Shown here: piece after piece, positions 1-5,744 of the stretch
How the letters are laid out: each line of letters starts with the position of its first letter
Position numbering within the stretch: the stretch's first letter is position 1
NCBI GenBank assembly: GCA_938008865.1
Contig: CALLJA010000406.1
Coordinates: 1 to 7,381, forward strand
Direction: 5' to 3'
DNA: 7,381 bases
DNA from: an uncultured Anaerolineales bacterium
GTDB lineage: Bacteria; Chloroflexota; Anaerolineae; Anaerolineales; Villigracilaceae
Made by a program: the position numbers and the translations under genes
Notes under the pieces: generated by a model
Told to the model about the DNA's origin: nothing
Seen by the model: only the letters and a program-made list of their open reading frames with translations
Databases searched by the model: none

Positions 1-68
1 ACCTCCAGGGTGCCGCAGGCCGAGAGGAACAGGGCCAGGGACAGGAAACAAAGCAGCAGTTTTTTCAT
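1..68 (-). CDS. Lipoprotein, N-terminal fragment cut by window edge
   Basis: Reading leftwards from ATG at 68-66, the frame stays open to the window edge and gives 22 complete codons, ending in ACGTLE. The peptide is a textbook lipoprotein signal: two lysines after Met, a Leu/Phe-rich core, then the lipobox LSAC with the lipidated cysteine at residue 18. It should be exported by Sec and lipid-anchored to the membrane. The residues right after the cysteine (CGTLE) match those of the lipoprotein encoded just upstream, so the two are probably tandem paralogues or share a sorting signal. A weak ribosome site (GGA, 7 nt before ATG) precedes it. The body of the protein lies outside the window, so its function cannot be stated. 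Confidence 0.75.
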   Translation of the reverse strand, partial: MKKLLLCFLSLALFLSACGTLE

Positions 69-82
69 GAGAATTCCATTTC

Positions 83-101
83 CAGCGGGGACGGCCCGCT
101 G
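83..101. other. Intercistronic hairpin between two lipoprotein genes
   Basis: CAGCGGG (83-89) pairs perfectly with CCCGCTG (95-101) around a 5-nt loop. It lies in the 41-bp gap between the two lipoprotein genes and is not followed by a T-run on either strand. It is therefore more likely an RNA-stability or processing element in a shared transcript than a terminator. The role is inferred. Confidence 0.4.
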
Positions 102-109
102 CATTTCGG

Positions 110-769
110 TCAATCGAGGGGTACCAGGCTTGCGCCGTCCCAACGGTAGCGGAGCAGGGTTTCGGCGCTGGGGCTGAGCATGGGGTCGTAGGGGGCGTGC
201 AGGAGCATATCCAGGAAGATCACCCCGTCTTCGATGCCGATCGTGCGGACGGTGACGCGGTCGCCGAGGTAGAGGGTGGCCGCGTTCTCGGGCTGGCCGC
301 CGCGGTTGAGCATGACGGCCAGTTCGCGGAATAATCCGCTGCCGCCGCGCTGGCTTTCGAACACCGCCGCGGCATCCTGGGCGCCGTCGCCGTCGAGGTC
401 GCCGAAGGCCACACGGTCCATCAGCAGGCGCACGAACCAGTTCCCGCTCCAGCCTTGGGCCTGCTGGGGCAGGTAGTAGACCCCGTCTTCGAGGCGGAAA
501 TCGGCCTCGTCTTCGGCAAGCGTGACGCTGTGATAGGCGGCGTTGGCCAGCATTCGCAGGGTCAGGTCTGGGACAGGTTCGGCGGCGGCGGGCGCCTCGA
601 CGGGCGGTGTTTGGGTGGGCAGGGGCGGGATGACGGGCGCGGGCGGGTCGGTGACGGTGGCCGTGGGGACAGCGGGCGGCGTATCGGTGACATCCAGGCT
701 GATCTCGAGCGTACCGCACGAGGCCAGCGCAAGGCTGGCCAGGGTCAAGAGCGCGATCTGTGGTTTCAT
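110..769 (-). CDS. Thr/Pro-rich lipoprotein with DxDGDG calcium-loop-like motif
   Basis: This 219-residue predicted lipoprotein has a signal peptide at residues 1-17 and lipobox LASC with Cys18. A Thr/Pro/Ala-rich low-complexity linker follows (about 29-68), then a compact C-terminal domain (about 69-219). That domain carries DLDGDGAQD at 124-132, a calcium-loop pattern seen in FG-GAP/VCBS and dockerin-type repeats, here as a single copy. The layout suggests a lipid anchor, a flexible stalk and a folded outward-facing domain. I do not recognise a specific family or ligand. The frame is open to an ATG at 820, but the start at 769 is chosen because it begins the signal peptide and has GGAG 5 nt upstream. 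It follows the sigma-factor gene by 47 bp and precedes another lipoprotein by 41 bp, so co-transcription is likely. Confidence 0.82.
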   Translation of the reverse strand: MKPQIALLTLASLALASCGTLEISLDVTDTPPAVPTATVTDPPAPVIPPLPTQTPPVEAPAAAEPVPDLTLRMLANAAYHSVTLAEDEADFRLEDGVYYLPQQAQGWSGNWFVRLLMDRVAFGDLDGDGAQDAAAVFESQRGGSGLFRELAVMLNRGGQPENAATLYLGDRVTVRTIGIEDGVIFLDMLLHAPYDPMLSPSAETLLRYRWDGASLVPLD

Positions 770-774
770 GTATT

Positions 775-778
775 CTCC
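775..778 (-). promoter_or_regulatory. Shine-Dalgarno that sets the lipoprotein start
   Basis: On the minus strand GGAG lies 5 nt before the ATG at 769. It supports that start over the in-frame ATG at 820, which would put 17 extra residues before the signal peptide and overlap the end of the sigma gene by 4 bp. Confidence 0.7.
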
Positions 779-816
779 GAGGCAGGCAAGAGTCCCATCC
801 ACCCACGGGCGGAACG

Positions 817-1443
817 TCACATCATCGGGAGTTGATAGGAGCCTGCCTGGATATTAAACCACACGGGGACGGGCATCAAGTCCTCCACATCTCCCAGGGC
901 GAGCCGCAGGTTGGCGCGGGCGCGGGCCAGGCGGCTGCGGACCGTGCCGACGGGCACGCGCAGGACGCGGGCCGCCTCTTCGTAGGAGTAGCCTTCCACA
1001 TCTACCAGCACCACGGCGGCGCGGTAGAGCGGCGAGAGCGAGCCCAGGGCCGCGCGGATGGCCCCGTCCAGCTCGGAGGTTTCGACCTGGTATTCGGTGC
1101 CTGGGGCGGGATCGTACAGCCAGTCGTTCAGGTCGATCTCCTGGCCGTCGCGCGCGATGCGCTCCAGCGGCTGGGACGGGCGGCGCGATTTGCGGCGCAG
1201 CTCGTCGTAGCAGGCGTTGACCGTGATGCGGGCCAGCCAACTGCGAAAGCATCCGCCGCGGAAGGCCGCGATGTGGCGGAAGGCCGAGATGAGGGCCTCC
1301 TGCACGGCGTCGGCGGCGGCGTCTTCATCGGTGGTGACGCGCAGGGCGATGCCAAACAGGTGGTCCTGGTAGGTCAGGACCAGGGCGTTGAAGGCGTCCA
1401 GGTCCCCTTTTTGTGCGGCACGGATGAGCGAGTGTTCGTCCAT
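817..1443 (-). CDS. ECF-family RNA polymerase sigma factor
   Basis: This 208-residue protein has the two-domain layout of ECF (group 4) sigma factors. Region 2 spans about residues 8-88, with the core-binding stretch DAVQEALISAFRHIAAFRG (46-64) and the -10-recognition helix around SWLARITVNACYDELRR. A linker follows, then region 4 at about 124-181 with the helix-turn-helix YSYEEAARVLRVPVGTVRSR (152-171). It redirects RNA polymerase to a small regulon, usually in response to envelope or stress signals. The usual partner, a membrane anti-sigma factor with a zinc-finger domain, is not the next gene; lipoproteins are. A hydrophobic tail of about 20 residues (VPVWFNIQAGSYQLPMM) extends past region 4. 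No Shine-Dalgarno precedes ATG 1443, but TATAAA lies 6 nt upstream, compatible with a leaderless mRNA. Confidence 0.93.
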   Translation of the reverse strand: MDEHSLIRAAQKGDLDAFNALVLTYQDHLFGIALRVTTDEDAAADAVQEALISAFRHIAAFRGGCFRSWLARITVNACYDELRRKSRRPSQPLERIARDGQEIDLNDWLYDPAPGTEYQVETSELDGAIRAALGSLSPLYRAAVVLVDVEGYSYEEAARVLRVPVGTVRSRLARARANLRLALGDVEDLMPVPVWFNIQAGSYQLPMM

Positions 1444-1449
1444 GCTTTA

Positions 1450-1455
1450 TTTATA
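1450..1455 (-). promoter_or_regulatory. Candidate -10 box for a leaderless sigma-factor transcript
   Basis: TATAAA on the minus strand ends 6 nt before the sigma-factor ATG. Transcription would then begin at or next to the start codon. There is no clear -35 box at 16-18 bp spacing. The absence of any ribosome-binding sequence before the ATG supports this reading, but it remains an inference. Confidence 0.35.
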
Positions 1456-1473
1456 CTTTTCGGCTGTTACGGG

Positions 1474-1503
1474 CCTGTCGCAGGGATGTCACAGTTTTGT
1501 AAC
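1474..1503 (-). promoter_or_regulatory. Candidate operator region upstream of sigma gene
   Basis: Two dyads lie 30-60 bp upstream of the sigma ATG. CCTG-TCG-CAGG occupies 1474-1484. Further out is the imperfect palindrome GTTACA-AAAC-TGTGAC, read on the minus strand at 1503-1488. The octamer CTGTGACA within it (1494-1487) recurs at 7363-7370 at the other end of the window. A regulator-binding site, or the -35 part of an ECF autoregulatory promoter, would both fit. Neither can be settled from one sequence. Confidence 0.3.
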
Positions 1504-1559
1504 CCCCGAAATTTGCACCAGAGAGTGGTCATGCACCCTGAGAGTCTTTTTTATGTACA

Positions 1560-1592
1560 CGGATCGGACGGATAACGCGGATGAACACGGAT
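1560..1592. repeat. Degenerate 9-bp-period repeat with CGGAT core
   Basis: CGGAT occurs at 1560, 1569, 1578 and 1588, i.e. with spacings of 9, 9 and 10 bp and variable bases between. Read on the other strand it gives the ATCCGTGTTCATCCGCGTT style of text that I recall as a dispersed intergenic repeat in many environmental bacterial genomes. That recollection is from general familiarity and was not searched here. Confidence 0.6.
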
Positions 1593-1665
1593 TTTCGAGA
1601 CATCTGCGATCCCTGTGGCTCAACGATGAAATTCCCCGAAGGCAGCGCGCTTTGTGATGTGCTGC

Positions 1666-2586
1666 TTATCTCTTGATCGGCAGACGCATGGTGAAGACCG
1701 TGCCGCGCGGATTGTCGAGGCTGCTGCGGACGGTGAGGTCGCCGCCGTGCAGGGTGACGATGCGGTGGACCAGGGCCAGCCCGAGGCCGCTGCCTTCCAC
1801 GCCGCGCGCGTTGGTGCCGCGATACAGTTCCTCGAAGACCTTGCCCAGATCCTCGGGCAGGATGCCCATGCCCGAATCGGCCACTTCGATGACGATGGAG
1901 CGTCCCTCGACCCGCGCGCGCAGTTCGACCGATTCTTCGGCGGAGGTGAACTTGAGCGCGTTATCGAGCAGGTTGTAGACACCCAGGCCAAGCAGGTCGC
2001 GGTCGCCGGTCAGCGTGGGCATGGGCCAGGGCACGCGCGAGATGAGCAACTCCACTTTGCGCCGTTCGTAGGCGGGCACCAGCGCCACGGCCTCGGTCAT
2101 CTCGTCGAGCAGCAGCGGGACGTCCACGGGCAGGCGTTCGAGCGGACGTTCCTCCAGGTCGGAGAGCTTGCGCAGGTCGGCCAGCAGGCGGCTGAGGCGC
2201 TCGGCGGCGCGCGAGGCGTTCTCGGCGGCGCGTTCGCGTTCGTCCACGATGCGGGCCTCGCGCAGGTTGACCAGGGCCGTGCGCAGCCCGGTCAGCGGAT
2301 TCTTGATCTCATGGTCGAGGCGGCGGATGAACTGACGGCGGCTCTCCTGGTTCATCAGGTCCACCTGGTCCATCCACTTTTCGGCTTCGCGTTGTTCGCG
2401 GGCCGCGCCCAGCAGGGCCATGCCCACCATCAGCGACAGGAACAGGCCGACCAGGAAGGCCACCATGCCGATGTCGATCTTGAAGACCAGCAGCGGCACG
2501 GGCGAGAAGAACACCTGCGCGGCGACCGAGAGCAGGAAACCGACGGCAACAGGGATGAGGGTGAAGAGCCAGCCGCGCGATCTCAT
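1666..2586 (-). CDS. Sensor histidine kinase, intramembrane-sensing type
   Basis: This 306-residue membrane histidine kinase has two transmembrane helices, at about residues 7-27 and 38-60. They are separated by only about 10 residues, so there is no real extracytoplasmic sensor. No HAMP domain is evident; a charged helix (61-85) leads into the dimerisation domain. The H-box DHEIKNPL has phospho-acceptor His92, and the following Glu93/Asn96 match the HisKA phosphatase motif. The ATPase domain has the N-box NLLDNALK (about 205-212), G1 DSGMGI (237-242) and G2 GSGLGL (265-270). All catalytic motifs are intact. The ATG lies 3 nt after the regulator stop, with GGGGGAA inside the regulator's 3' end, so the two are translationally linked. 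The architecture resembles intramembrane-sensing kinases that respond to envelope stress through a membrane partner. Confidence 0.94.
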   Translation of the reverse strand: MRSRGWLFTLIPVAVGFLLSVAAQVFFSPVPLLVFKIDIGMVAFLVGLFLSLMVGMALLGAAREQREAEKWMDQVDLMNQESRRQFIRRLDHEIKNPLTGLRTALVNLREARIVDERERAAENASRAAERLSRLLADLRKLSDLEERPLERLPVDVPLLLDEMTEAVALVPAYERRKVELLISRVPWPMPTLTGDRDLLGLGVYNLLDNALKFTSAEESVELRARVEGRSIVIEVADSGMGILPEDLGKVFEELYRGTNARGVEGSGLGLALVHRIVTLHGGDLTVRSSLDNPRGTVFTMRLPIKR

Positions 2587-2589
2587 GGG

Positions 2590-3306
2590 TCATTCCCCCG
2601 TGACCACCGCAATGAAGCGATAGCCCTCGGCAGGGACGGTCTCGATGTAACGCGGTTCGGCGGGGTCGTCTTCGAGGGCGCGGCGCAGTTCGGCCATGCG
2701 CGTGTCGACGGTGCGCGTGCCCGCGGGATATTCCCAGCCCCAGACCGATTCGAGCAGGCGTTCGCGCGAAACGGCTTCGTCTGGGTGGGTCATCAGGTAT
2801 TCCAGCACCGAGAGGGCCTTGGGGGTCAATTCGAGTTGTTTGCCCTTGATCGCGGCGCGGCGCGCGCGGCGGTCGAGGGTCAGGTCGCCCGAGGTGAGCA
2901 TCCAGGCGGCGGAGAGGGAGCGTTCGCCCGGCCTGGCGCGCCGCAGCACGGCCCGCACGCGCGCCAGCAGTTCGTGCGGGTCGAAGGGCTTGTTGATGTA
3001 ATCGTCGGCGCCTTCTTCGAGGGCCAGGGCGCGCTCGGAGGACTCACCCACCTGGGTGAGCAGGATGGTGGGGGTCCAGACGTTGGCGCGGCGCAGGCGG
3101 CGCAGGGTCTCGCGGCCGTCCATGCGCGGCATGAGCACGTCGAGGATGATCATGTCGGGGCGGTGGGATTGGGCCTTCTCCAGCGCCGAGAGTCCATCCG
3201 AAGCGACCAGCACGTGGAAGCCGGCGCGTTCGAGGAACGGCGCAAGGCTGTCGGCAATGGTCGGGTCGTCGTCGGCGAGCAGGAGCAGGGGGCGTTCGCG
3301 GGTCAT
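2590..3306 (-). CDS. OmpR/PhoB-family response regulator
   Basis: This 238-residue protein is a DNA-binding response regulator. The receiver domain (about 5-122) has the acidic pair Asp12/Asp13, phospho-acceptor Asp56 in DMIILD, conserved Thr84 and Lys106 in NKPF. The C-terminal winged-helix domain (about 140-235) has the usual LTPKALSVLEYLM start, the RTVDTRMAELRRAL recognition helix and the ending YRFIAVV. It should be phosphorylated by the kinase encoded 3 nt downstream and then bind tandem direct repeats at target promoters. No Shine-Dalgarno is visible before ATG 3306. A terminator hairpin ends only 15 nt upstream, so how this operon is transcribed is unclear. The ATG is nevertheless right, since the first receiver strand starts at residue 6. 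Confidence 0.95.
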   Translation of the reverse strand: MTRERPLLLLADDDPTIADSLAPFLERAGFHVLVASDGLSALEKAQSHRPDMIILDVLMPRMDGRETLRRLRRANVWTPTILLTQVGESSERALALEEGADDYINKPFDPHELLARVRAVLRRARPGERSLSAAWMLTSGDLTLDRRARRAAIKGKQLELTPKALSVLEYLMTHPDEAVSRERLLESVWGWEYPAGTRTVDTRMAELRRALEDDPAEPRYIETVPAEGYRFIAVVTGE

Positions 3307-3321
3307 GGCTGGGGCTGAGAA

Positions 3322-3348
3322 AAGGCCTGGTCACGCGGACCAGGCCTT
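3322..3348 (-). terminator. Intrinsic terminator of the Ig-domain protein gene
   Basis: AAGGCCTGGTC (3322-3332) and GACCAGGCCTT (3338-3348) form a perfect 11-bp stem with a 5-nt loop. It starts 23 bp past the stop of the 704-residue protein gene. On the minus strand the stem runs into TTTTCTC, a short T-tract partly within the stem. The stem is very strong and the T-tract modest, so termination is likely but may be incomplete. Confidence 0.7.
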
Positions 3349-3371
3349 CGTCCAGTGGATGGGGAAACGGG

Positions 3372-5486
3372 TCAGGGAGCCGTGGTGGCCGTGGGGGTGG
3401 GCGTCTCGCTGGGCGGGACGGTGGTGTTGGTCGGCGTCGGCGTGGAGGGGACGCTGGTGCTGGTGGGCGGCGCGGTCGTGGCAGAGGGCGTGCCGGTCAG
3501 CGGCAGGGTGGGCGTCGGCGGGACGGCTGTGGCGGCGGAGGGGTTGTAGACGATGGGGCCGGTCCACAGGGCGCGGTCGCCGGTGGGCGAGCCGGTGGCC
3601 AGGATGGTCAGGATGAACTTGACGTTCTGGCCGACCAGCGGGGAGAGGTCCACGTTGGCTTCGTAGACCTGGCCCTCGTATTTTTCGACGAAGGCCCACA
3701 GGGTCTGGATGCTGCCGCTGCCGATCTGGTAATCGAGGCGGAAGACGACGTAGCACGAGGTGGCGCCGTTCTCGCAGCCGATGGTGGCGCGGAAGCGGTC
3801 TCCCGATTTGACGGTGTAGGGCGGGTAGAAGCCCTGGATGTAGCCGTTGGTGACGTTCTGCGGGACGGTCAGCAGGCCGGGGCGCGAGTCGGTGACGCCG
3901 TTCTCGAGTTTGGGGGCGGCCTGCTTGAGCATGAAGCCGCGCGCGTCACCCTCGGAGCCCGGGCAGGGCAGCTGGCCCGAGCCGCTGTACCAGACCGCCG
4001 CGCAGGCGTTGGCGGCGAAATCGTAGGAGGAACCCGCCACGGGGGTGGAAGGCGTGACCGGCGTGGAGGGGACGGTGCCCGTGCCGGCGACCTTGATCTC
4101 GACCCACCAGGACTTGGTGCCAGCCGTGCCGATGCCGAAGGGCACGCCGCTGGCGTTCTTGAACTTCCAGTAGCCGCGATAGGTGCCCGCGGTGGTCGGC
4201 GAGGTCAGGTTGATGGTGATATCCACGGTCTGGCCGGGGGCCACGTTGGTGGGCATGGCGGCGGTATCGGGGCCGCCCATCTTCTCGCCGCTGTCGAACA
4301 TGAGCGAGTAAGCGGTGGTCCAGGTGCAGGAGCCGATATTCTTCAGCCGCCAGGTCTTGGTGAAGGCGATGCCGGGCGCGAAGGAGGTGCCGTCGGGCAC
4401 GGTCACGTCGGCCACGAACTGGGCGCGGTCACAGGAGGACGGCGGCACGGTGGCCGATTTGGTGGGCGTGGCGGTGGGCGGCGTGCCGGTGACGGTGACG
4501 ACCGGCGTGAGGGTGGGCGGCGTGCCGCCCGCGCGGGCGATGACCGGGCCGCCCCACAGGGCGCGGTCGCCGGCCGGGGAGCCGTAGGCGTTGACGTACA
4601 GGATGAACTTGACATCCTGCCCGGCCAGGCGGCTCAGGTCGAGGTTGACGTTGTAGGTCAGGCCCTCGTATTTCTCGCGGAAGGTCCAGTAGGTGGTGAC
4701 CGCGCCCGAACCGACCTGGTACATCAGGCGGTACTCGGCGTAGCAGGTGGTCGCGCCGTATTCGCAGCCGATGGTGGCCTGGAAGCGGTCGCCGCTGTTG
4801 ACGCGGAAAGCGGGATAGATGGCCTGGATATAGCCGTTGGTGACGTTGTTCGGCGAGAACAACAGCCCGGCCTGGGCCGAGGTGAGGCCGCTCTCGAACT
4901 TGGGGTTGGCCTGCTGGAAGGCAAAGCCATTGGCCGAACCGTCGGTGCCCGGGAAGGCCAGGGCGCCCGCGCCGCTGGTCCAGGTGGCAGAGGCGGCATT
5001 GGCGGCGAAGTCGTAGCCCGTGCCCGAGGTGGAGGTCACGTTGATCTCGGCCCAAAAGGCCTTGTTGGCGGTGGCGCCGATGCCAAAGATCACGCCCGAG
5101 GCGTTGCGCAGCTTCCAATAGCTGAAGTAGTGGCCGGCGCTGCCGGGCGCGGTCATATCCACGCTCAGGTCCACGGTCTGGCCGGGCGCCACGTTGATCG
5201 GGAAGTTGATGGTGGCGGGCGCGCCGAACTTCTCGCCGCTATCGAAGACCAGGGCATAGCCGGTGGTCCACGTGCAGGTGCCGATGTTCTTCAAGCGCCA
5301 GGTCTTCTTGAAGGCGGTGCCGGGCGCGTAACTGGTGCCGTCGGGCACGGTCACGTCTGCAACGAACTGGGCCCAGTCGCAGGTCGAGGAGGCGGCAGCG
5401 GGGGTGGGCAGCCCCGCCGCAGGGACCAGCGACAACAACATGGCCATCAAAAGTACAAGGGAAAAAATTTTCAACTTGGAACGCAT
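3372..5486 (-). CDS. Secreted protein with two NBR1-Ig + beta-rich domain units
   Basis: This 704-residue exported protein begins with a signal peptide (about 1-32; charged MRSKLK, hydrophobic core, AAA cleavage region). It then repeats one two-domain unit. NBR1-type Ig-like domains lie at about 36-150 and 352-467, with FVADVTVPDGTS, KTWRLKNIG-CTWT and NVAPGQTVD motifs. Each is followed by a beta-rich domain at about 158-317 and 487-647, with NVTNGYIQ, SGDRF-ATIGCE, EKYEG, GQ-VKFIL and GDRALW motifs. Thr/Pro linkers separate the parts, and a Thr/Pro/Ser tail (648-704) ends the protein with no anchor helix or LPXTG. Conserved cysteines (36/71, 352/387, 241/248, 571/578) suggest disulfides formed outside the cell. 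The second domain resembles a carbohydrate-binding beta-sandwich only in general style; I cannot name its family. No catalytic motif is seen, so a binding or adhesive role is inferred. SD AGGAGA lies 8 nt before the ATG. Confidence 0.88.
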   Translation of the reverse strand: MRSKLKIFSLVLLMAMLLSLVPAAGLPTPAAASSTCDWAQFVADVTVPDGTSYAPGTAFKKTWRLKNIGTCTWTTGYALVFDSGEKFGAPATINFPINVAPGQTVDLSVDMTAPGSAGHYFSYWKLRNASGVIFGIGATANKAFWAEINVTSTSGTGYDFAANAASATWTSGAGALAFPGTDGSANGFAFQQANPKFESGLTSAQAGLLFSPNNVTNGYIQAIYPAFRVNSGDRFQATIGCEYGATTCYAEYRLMYQVGSGAVTTYWTFREKYEGLTYNVNLDLSRLAGQDVKFILYVNAYGSPAGDRALWGGPVIARAGGTPPTLTPVVTVTGTPPTATPTKSATVPPSSCDRAQFVADVTVPDGTSFAPGIAFTKTWRLKNIGSCTWTTAYSLMFDSGEKMGGPDTAAMPTNVAPGQTVDITINLTSPTTAGTYRGYWKFKNASGVPFGIGTAGTKSWWVEIKVAGTGTVPSTPVTPSTPVAGSSYDFAANACAAVWYSGSGQLPCPGSEGDARGFMLKQAAPKLENGVTDSRPGLLTVPQNVTNGYIQGFYPPYTVKSGDRFRATIGCENGATSCYVVFRLDYQIGSGSIQTLWAFVEKYEGQVYEANVDLSPLVGQNVKFILTILATGSPTGDRALWTGPIVYNPSAATAVPPTPTLPLTGTPSATTAPPTSTSVPSTPTPTNTTVPPSETPTPTATTAP
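3546..4433 (-). repeat. Second copy of the internal two-domain duplication
   Basis: Residues 352-647 repeat the order and many motifs of residues 36-317. The DNA is still recognisably similar: the segments encoding AQFVADVTVPDGTS, NVTNGYIQ and GSP-GDRALW are close matches between copies. This points to an in-gene tandem duplication that has since diverged. This copy alone has the cysteine pair 494/508. Confidence 0.8.
4536..5381 (-). repeat. First copy of the internal two-domain duplication
   Basis: Residues 36-317 form the N-terminal unit (Ig-like plus beta-rich domain). It aligns along its length with the unit encoded at 3546-4433. The intervening Thr/Pro linker (residues 320-350) is not part of the duplicated domain pair. 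Confidence 0.8.
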
Positions 5487-5494
5487 AGGGATTC

Positions 5495-5500
5495 TCTCCT
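5495..5500 (-). promoter_or_regulatory. Shine-Dalgarno of the Ig-domain protein gene
   Basis: AGGAGA on the minus strand, 8 nt before ATG 5486. It is strong and well spaced, consistent with high expression of a secreted product, and it fixes the start at the signal-peptide methionine. Confidence 0.75.
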
Positions 5501-5521
5501 TCTACATACTACCTGCTTCGT

Positions 5522-5547
5522 GACGCTTCCGCAGGTTAAAAAGTTCC
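5522..5547 (-). promoter_or_regulatory. ECF-type promoter for the Ig-domain protein gene
   Basis: On the minus strand GGAACTT (5547-5541) is followed after 15 bp by CGTC (5525-5522). GGAAC in the -35 element and CGTC in the -10 element, with about 17 bp between them, is the general ECF sigma promoter pattern. The -10 element lies 35 bp upstream of the ATG, leaving room for a short leader with the AGGAGA site. The pattern is seen directly; its use by the ECF factor encoded in this window is an inference. Confidence 0.45.
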
Positions 5548-5598
5548 AACATTTGACTATACGCCATGCCTAAGTATAACTTTTCTCTAACAAATGTT
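5548..5598. repeat. Perfect 8-bp inverted repeat in divergent promoter region
   Basis: AACATTTG (5548-5555) is the exact reverse complement of CAAATGTT (5591-5598), with 35 bp between. The left arm abuts the GGAAC element of the minus-strand promoter and overlaps the plus-strand TTGACT. The arms are 43 bp apart centre to centre, about four helical turns, which would suit a looping or paired-site regulator. Chance occurrence in AT-rich DNA cannot be excluded. Confidence 0.3.
5553..5580 (+). promoter_or_regulatory. Candidate housekeeping promoter towards polymerase IV
   Basis: TTGACT (5553-5558), 16 bp, TATAAC (5575-5580): five of six matches to each sigma-70-type box. Transcription would start near 5587 and give a leader of about 158 nt before the polymerase IV start. 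That leader would include the two inverted repeats at 5661-5715. Confidence 0.45.
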
Positions 5599-5656
5599 CA
5601 ATATGTAGGGATAGCCAATTCTTACCAATTTTTCATATACCGCACTCGGCCACACA

Positions 5657-5694
5657 CCCGCCCTGGCGGGCGGCGCCAGGGAATTGCGTTTTTT
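5657..5694 (+). other. Structured leader: alternative hairpins followed by T6
   Basis: CCCTGGCG (5661-5668) pairs perfectly with CGCCAGGG (5674-5681) over a 5-nt loop. A T6 run at 5689-5694 follows 7 nt later. The same left arm is needed by a competing hairpin, CCCGC (5657-5661) with GCGGG (5666-5670), so the two are mutually exclusive. This could be an attenuator in the polymerase IV leader. The 7-nt gap before the T-run weakens the case for plain intrinsic termination. Confidence 0.4.
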
Positions 5695-5715
5695 CGAGGG
5701 CGGGAAGCGCAATTC
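5681..5715. repeat. Perfect 8-bp inverted repeat just upstream of the -10 box
   Basis: GAATTGCG (5681-5688) and CGCAATTC (5708-5715) are exact reverse complements separated by 19 bp. The right arm covers the -35 region of the TATAAT promoter at 5732-5737. It could be a repressor site for polymerase IV or an RNA stem in a longer leader. I do not recognise it as a known LexA box. Confidence 0.4.
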
Positions 5716-5731
5716 GTGACCGTGGGTATTT

Positions 5732-5737
5732 TATAAT
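5732..5737 (+). promoter_or_regulatory. Consensus -10 box 7 nt before polymerase IV start
   Basis: A perfect TATAAT ends 7 nt before ATG 5745, placing the transcription start at or beside the start codon. There is no good -35 box. AAGGA is also present 3 nt before the ATG, which is too close for an efficient Shine-Dalgarno. A leaderless transcript is therefore a reasonable reading. Confidence 0.45.
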
Positions 5738-5744
5738 AAGGAAG

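Larger units (their letters stand above)
1444..1665. other. Intergenic spacer between kinase and sigma-factor genes
   Basis: This 222-bp gap has no credible gene. From the kinase stop to the sigma start it contains a degenerate repeat (1560-1592), a lower-GC stretch with no strong terminator, and the upstream dyads of the sigma gene. Its length and content suggest the sigma gene has its own promoter instead of being the third gene of the two-component operon. Confidence 0.6.

Noticed and set aside
1654..3318. Plus-strand open frame of 554 codons opposite the kinase and regulator genes.
   Set aside because: It is the antisense shadow of two genes with complete catalytic motifs. High GC keeps the opposite frame open, and its translation is low-complexity (Gln/Gly/His-rich) with no recognisable domain.
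5487..5744. LexA/SOS box controlling polymerase IV.
   Set aside because: I looked for GAAC-N4-GTTC and CTGT-N8-ACAG type sites and found none. The dyads present do not match a LexA motif I know.
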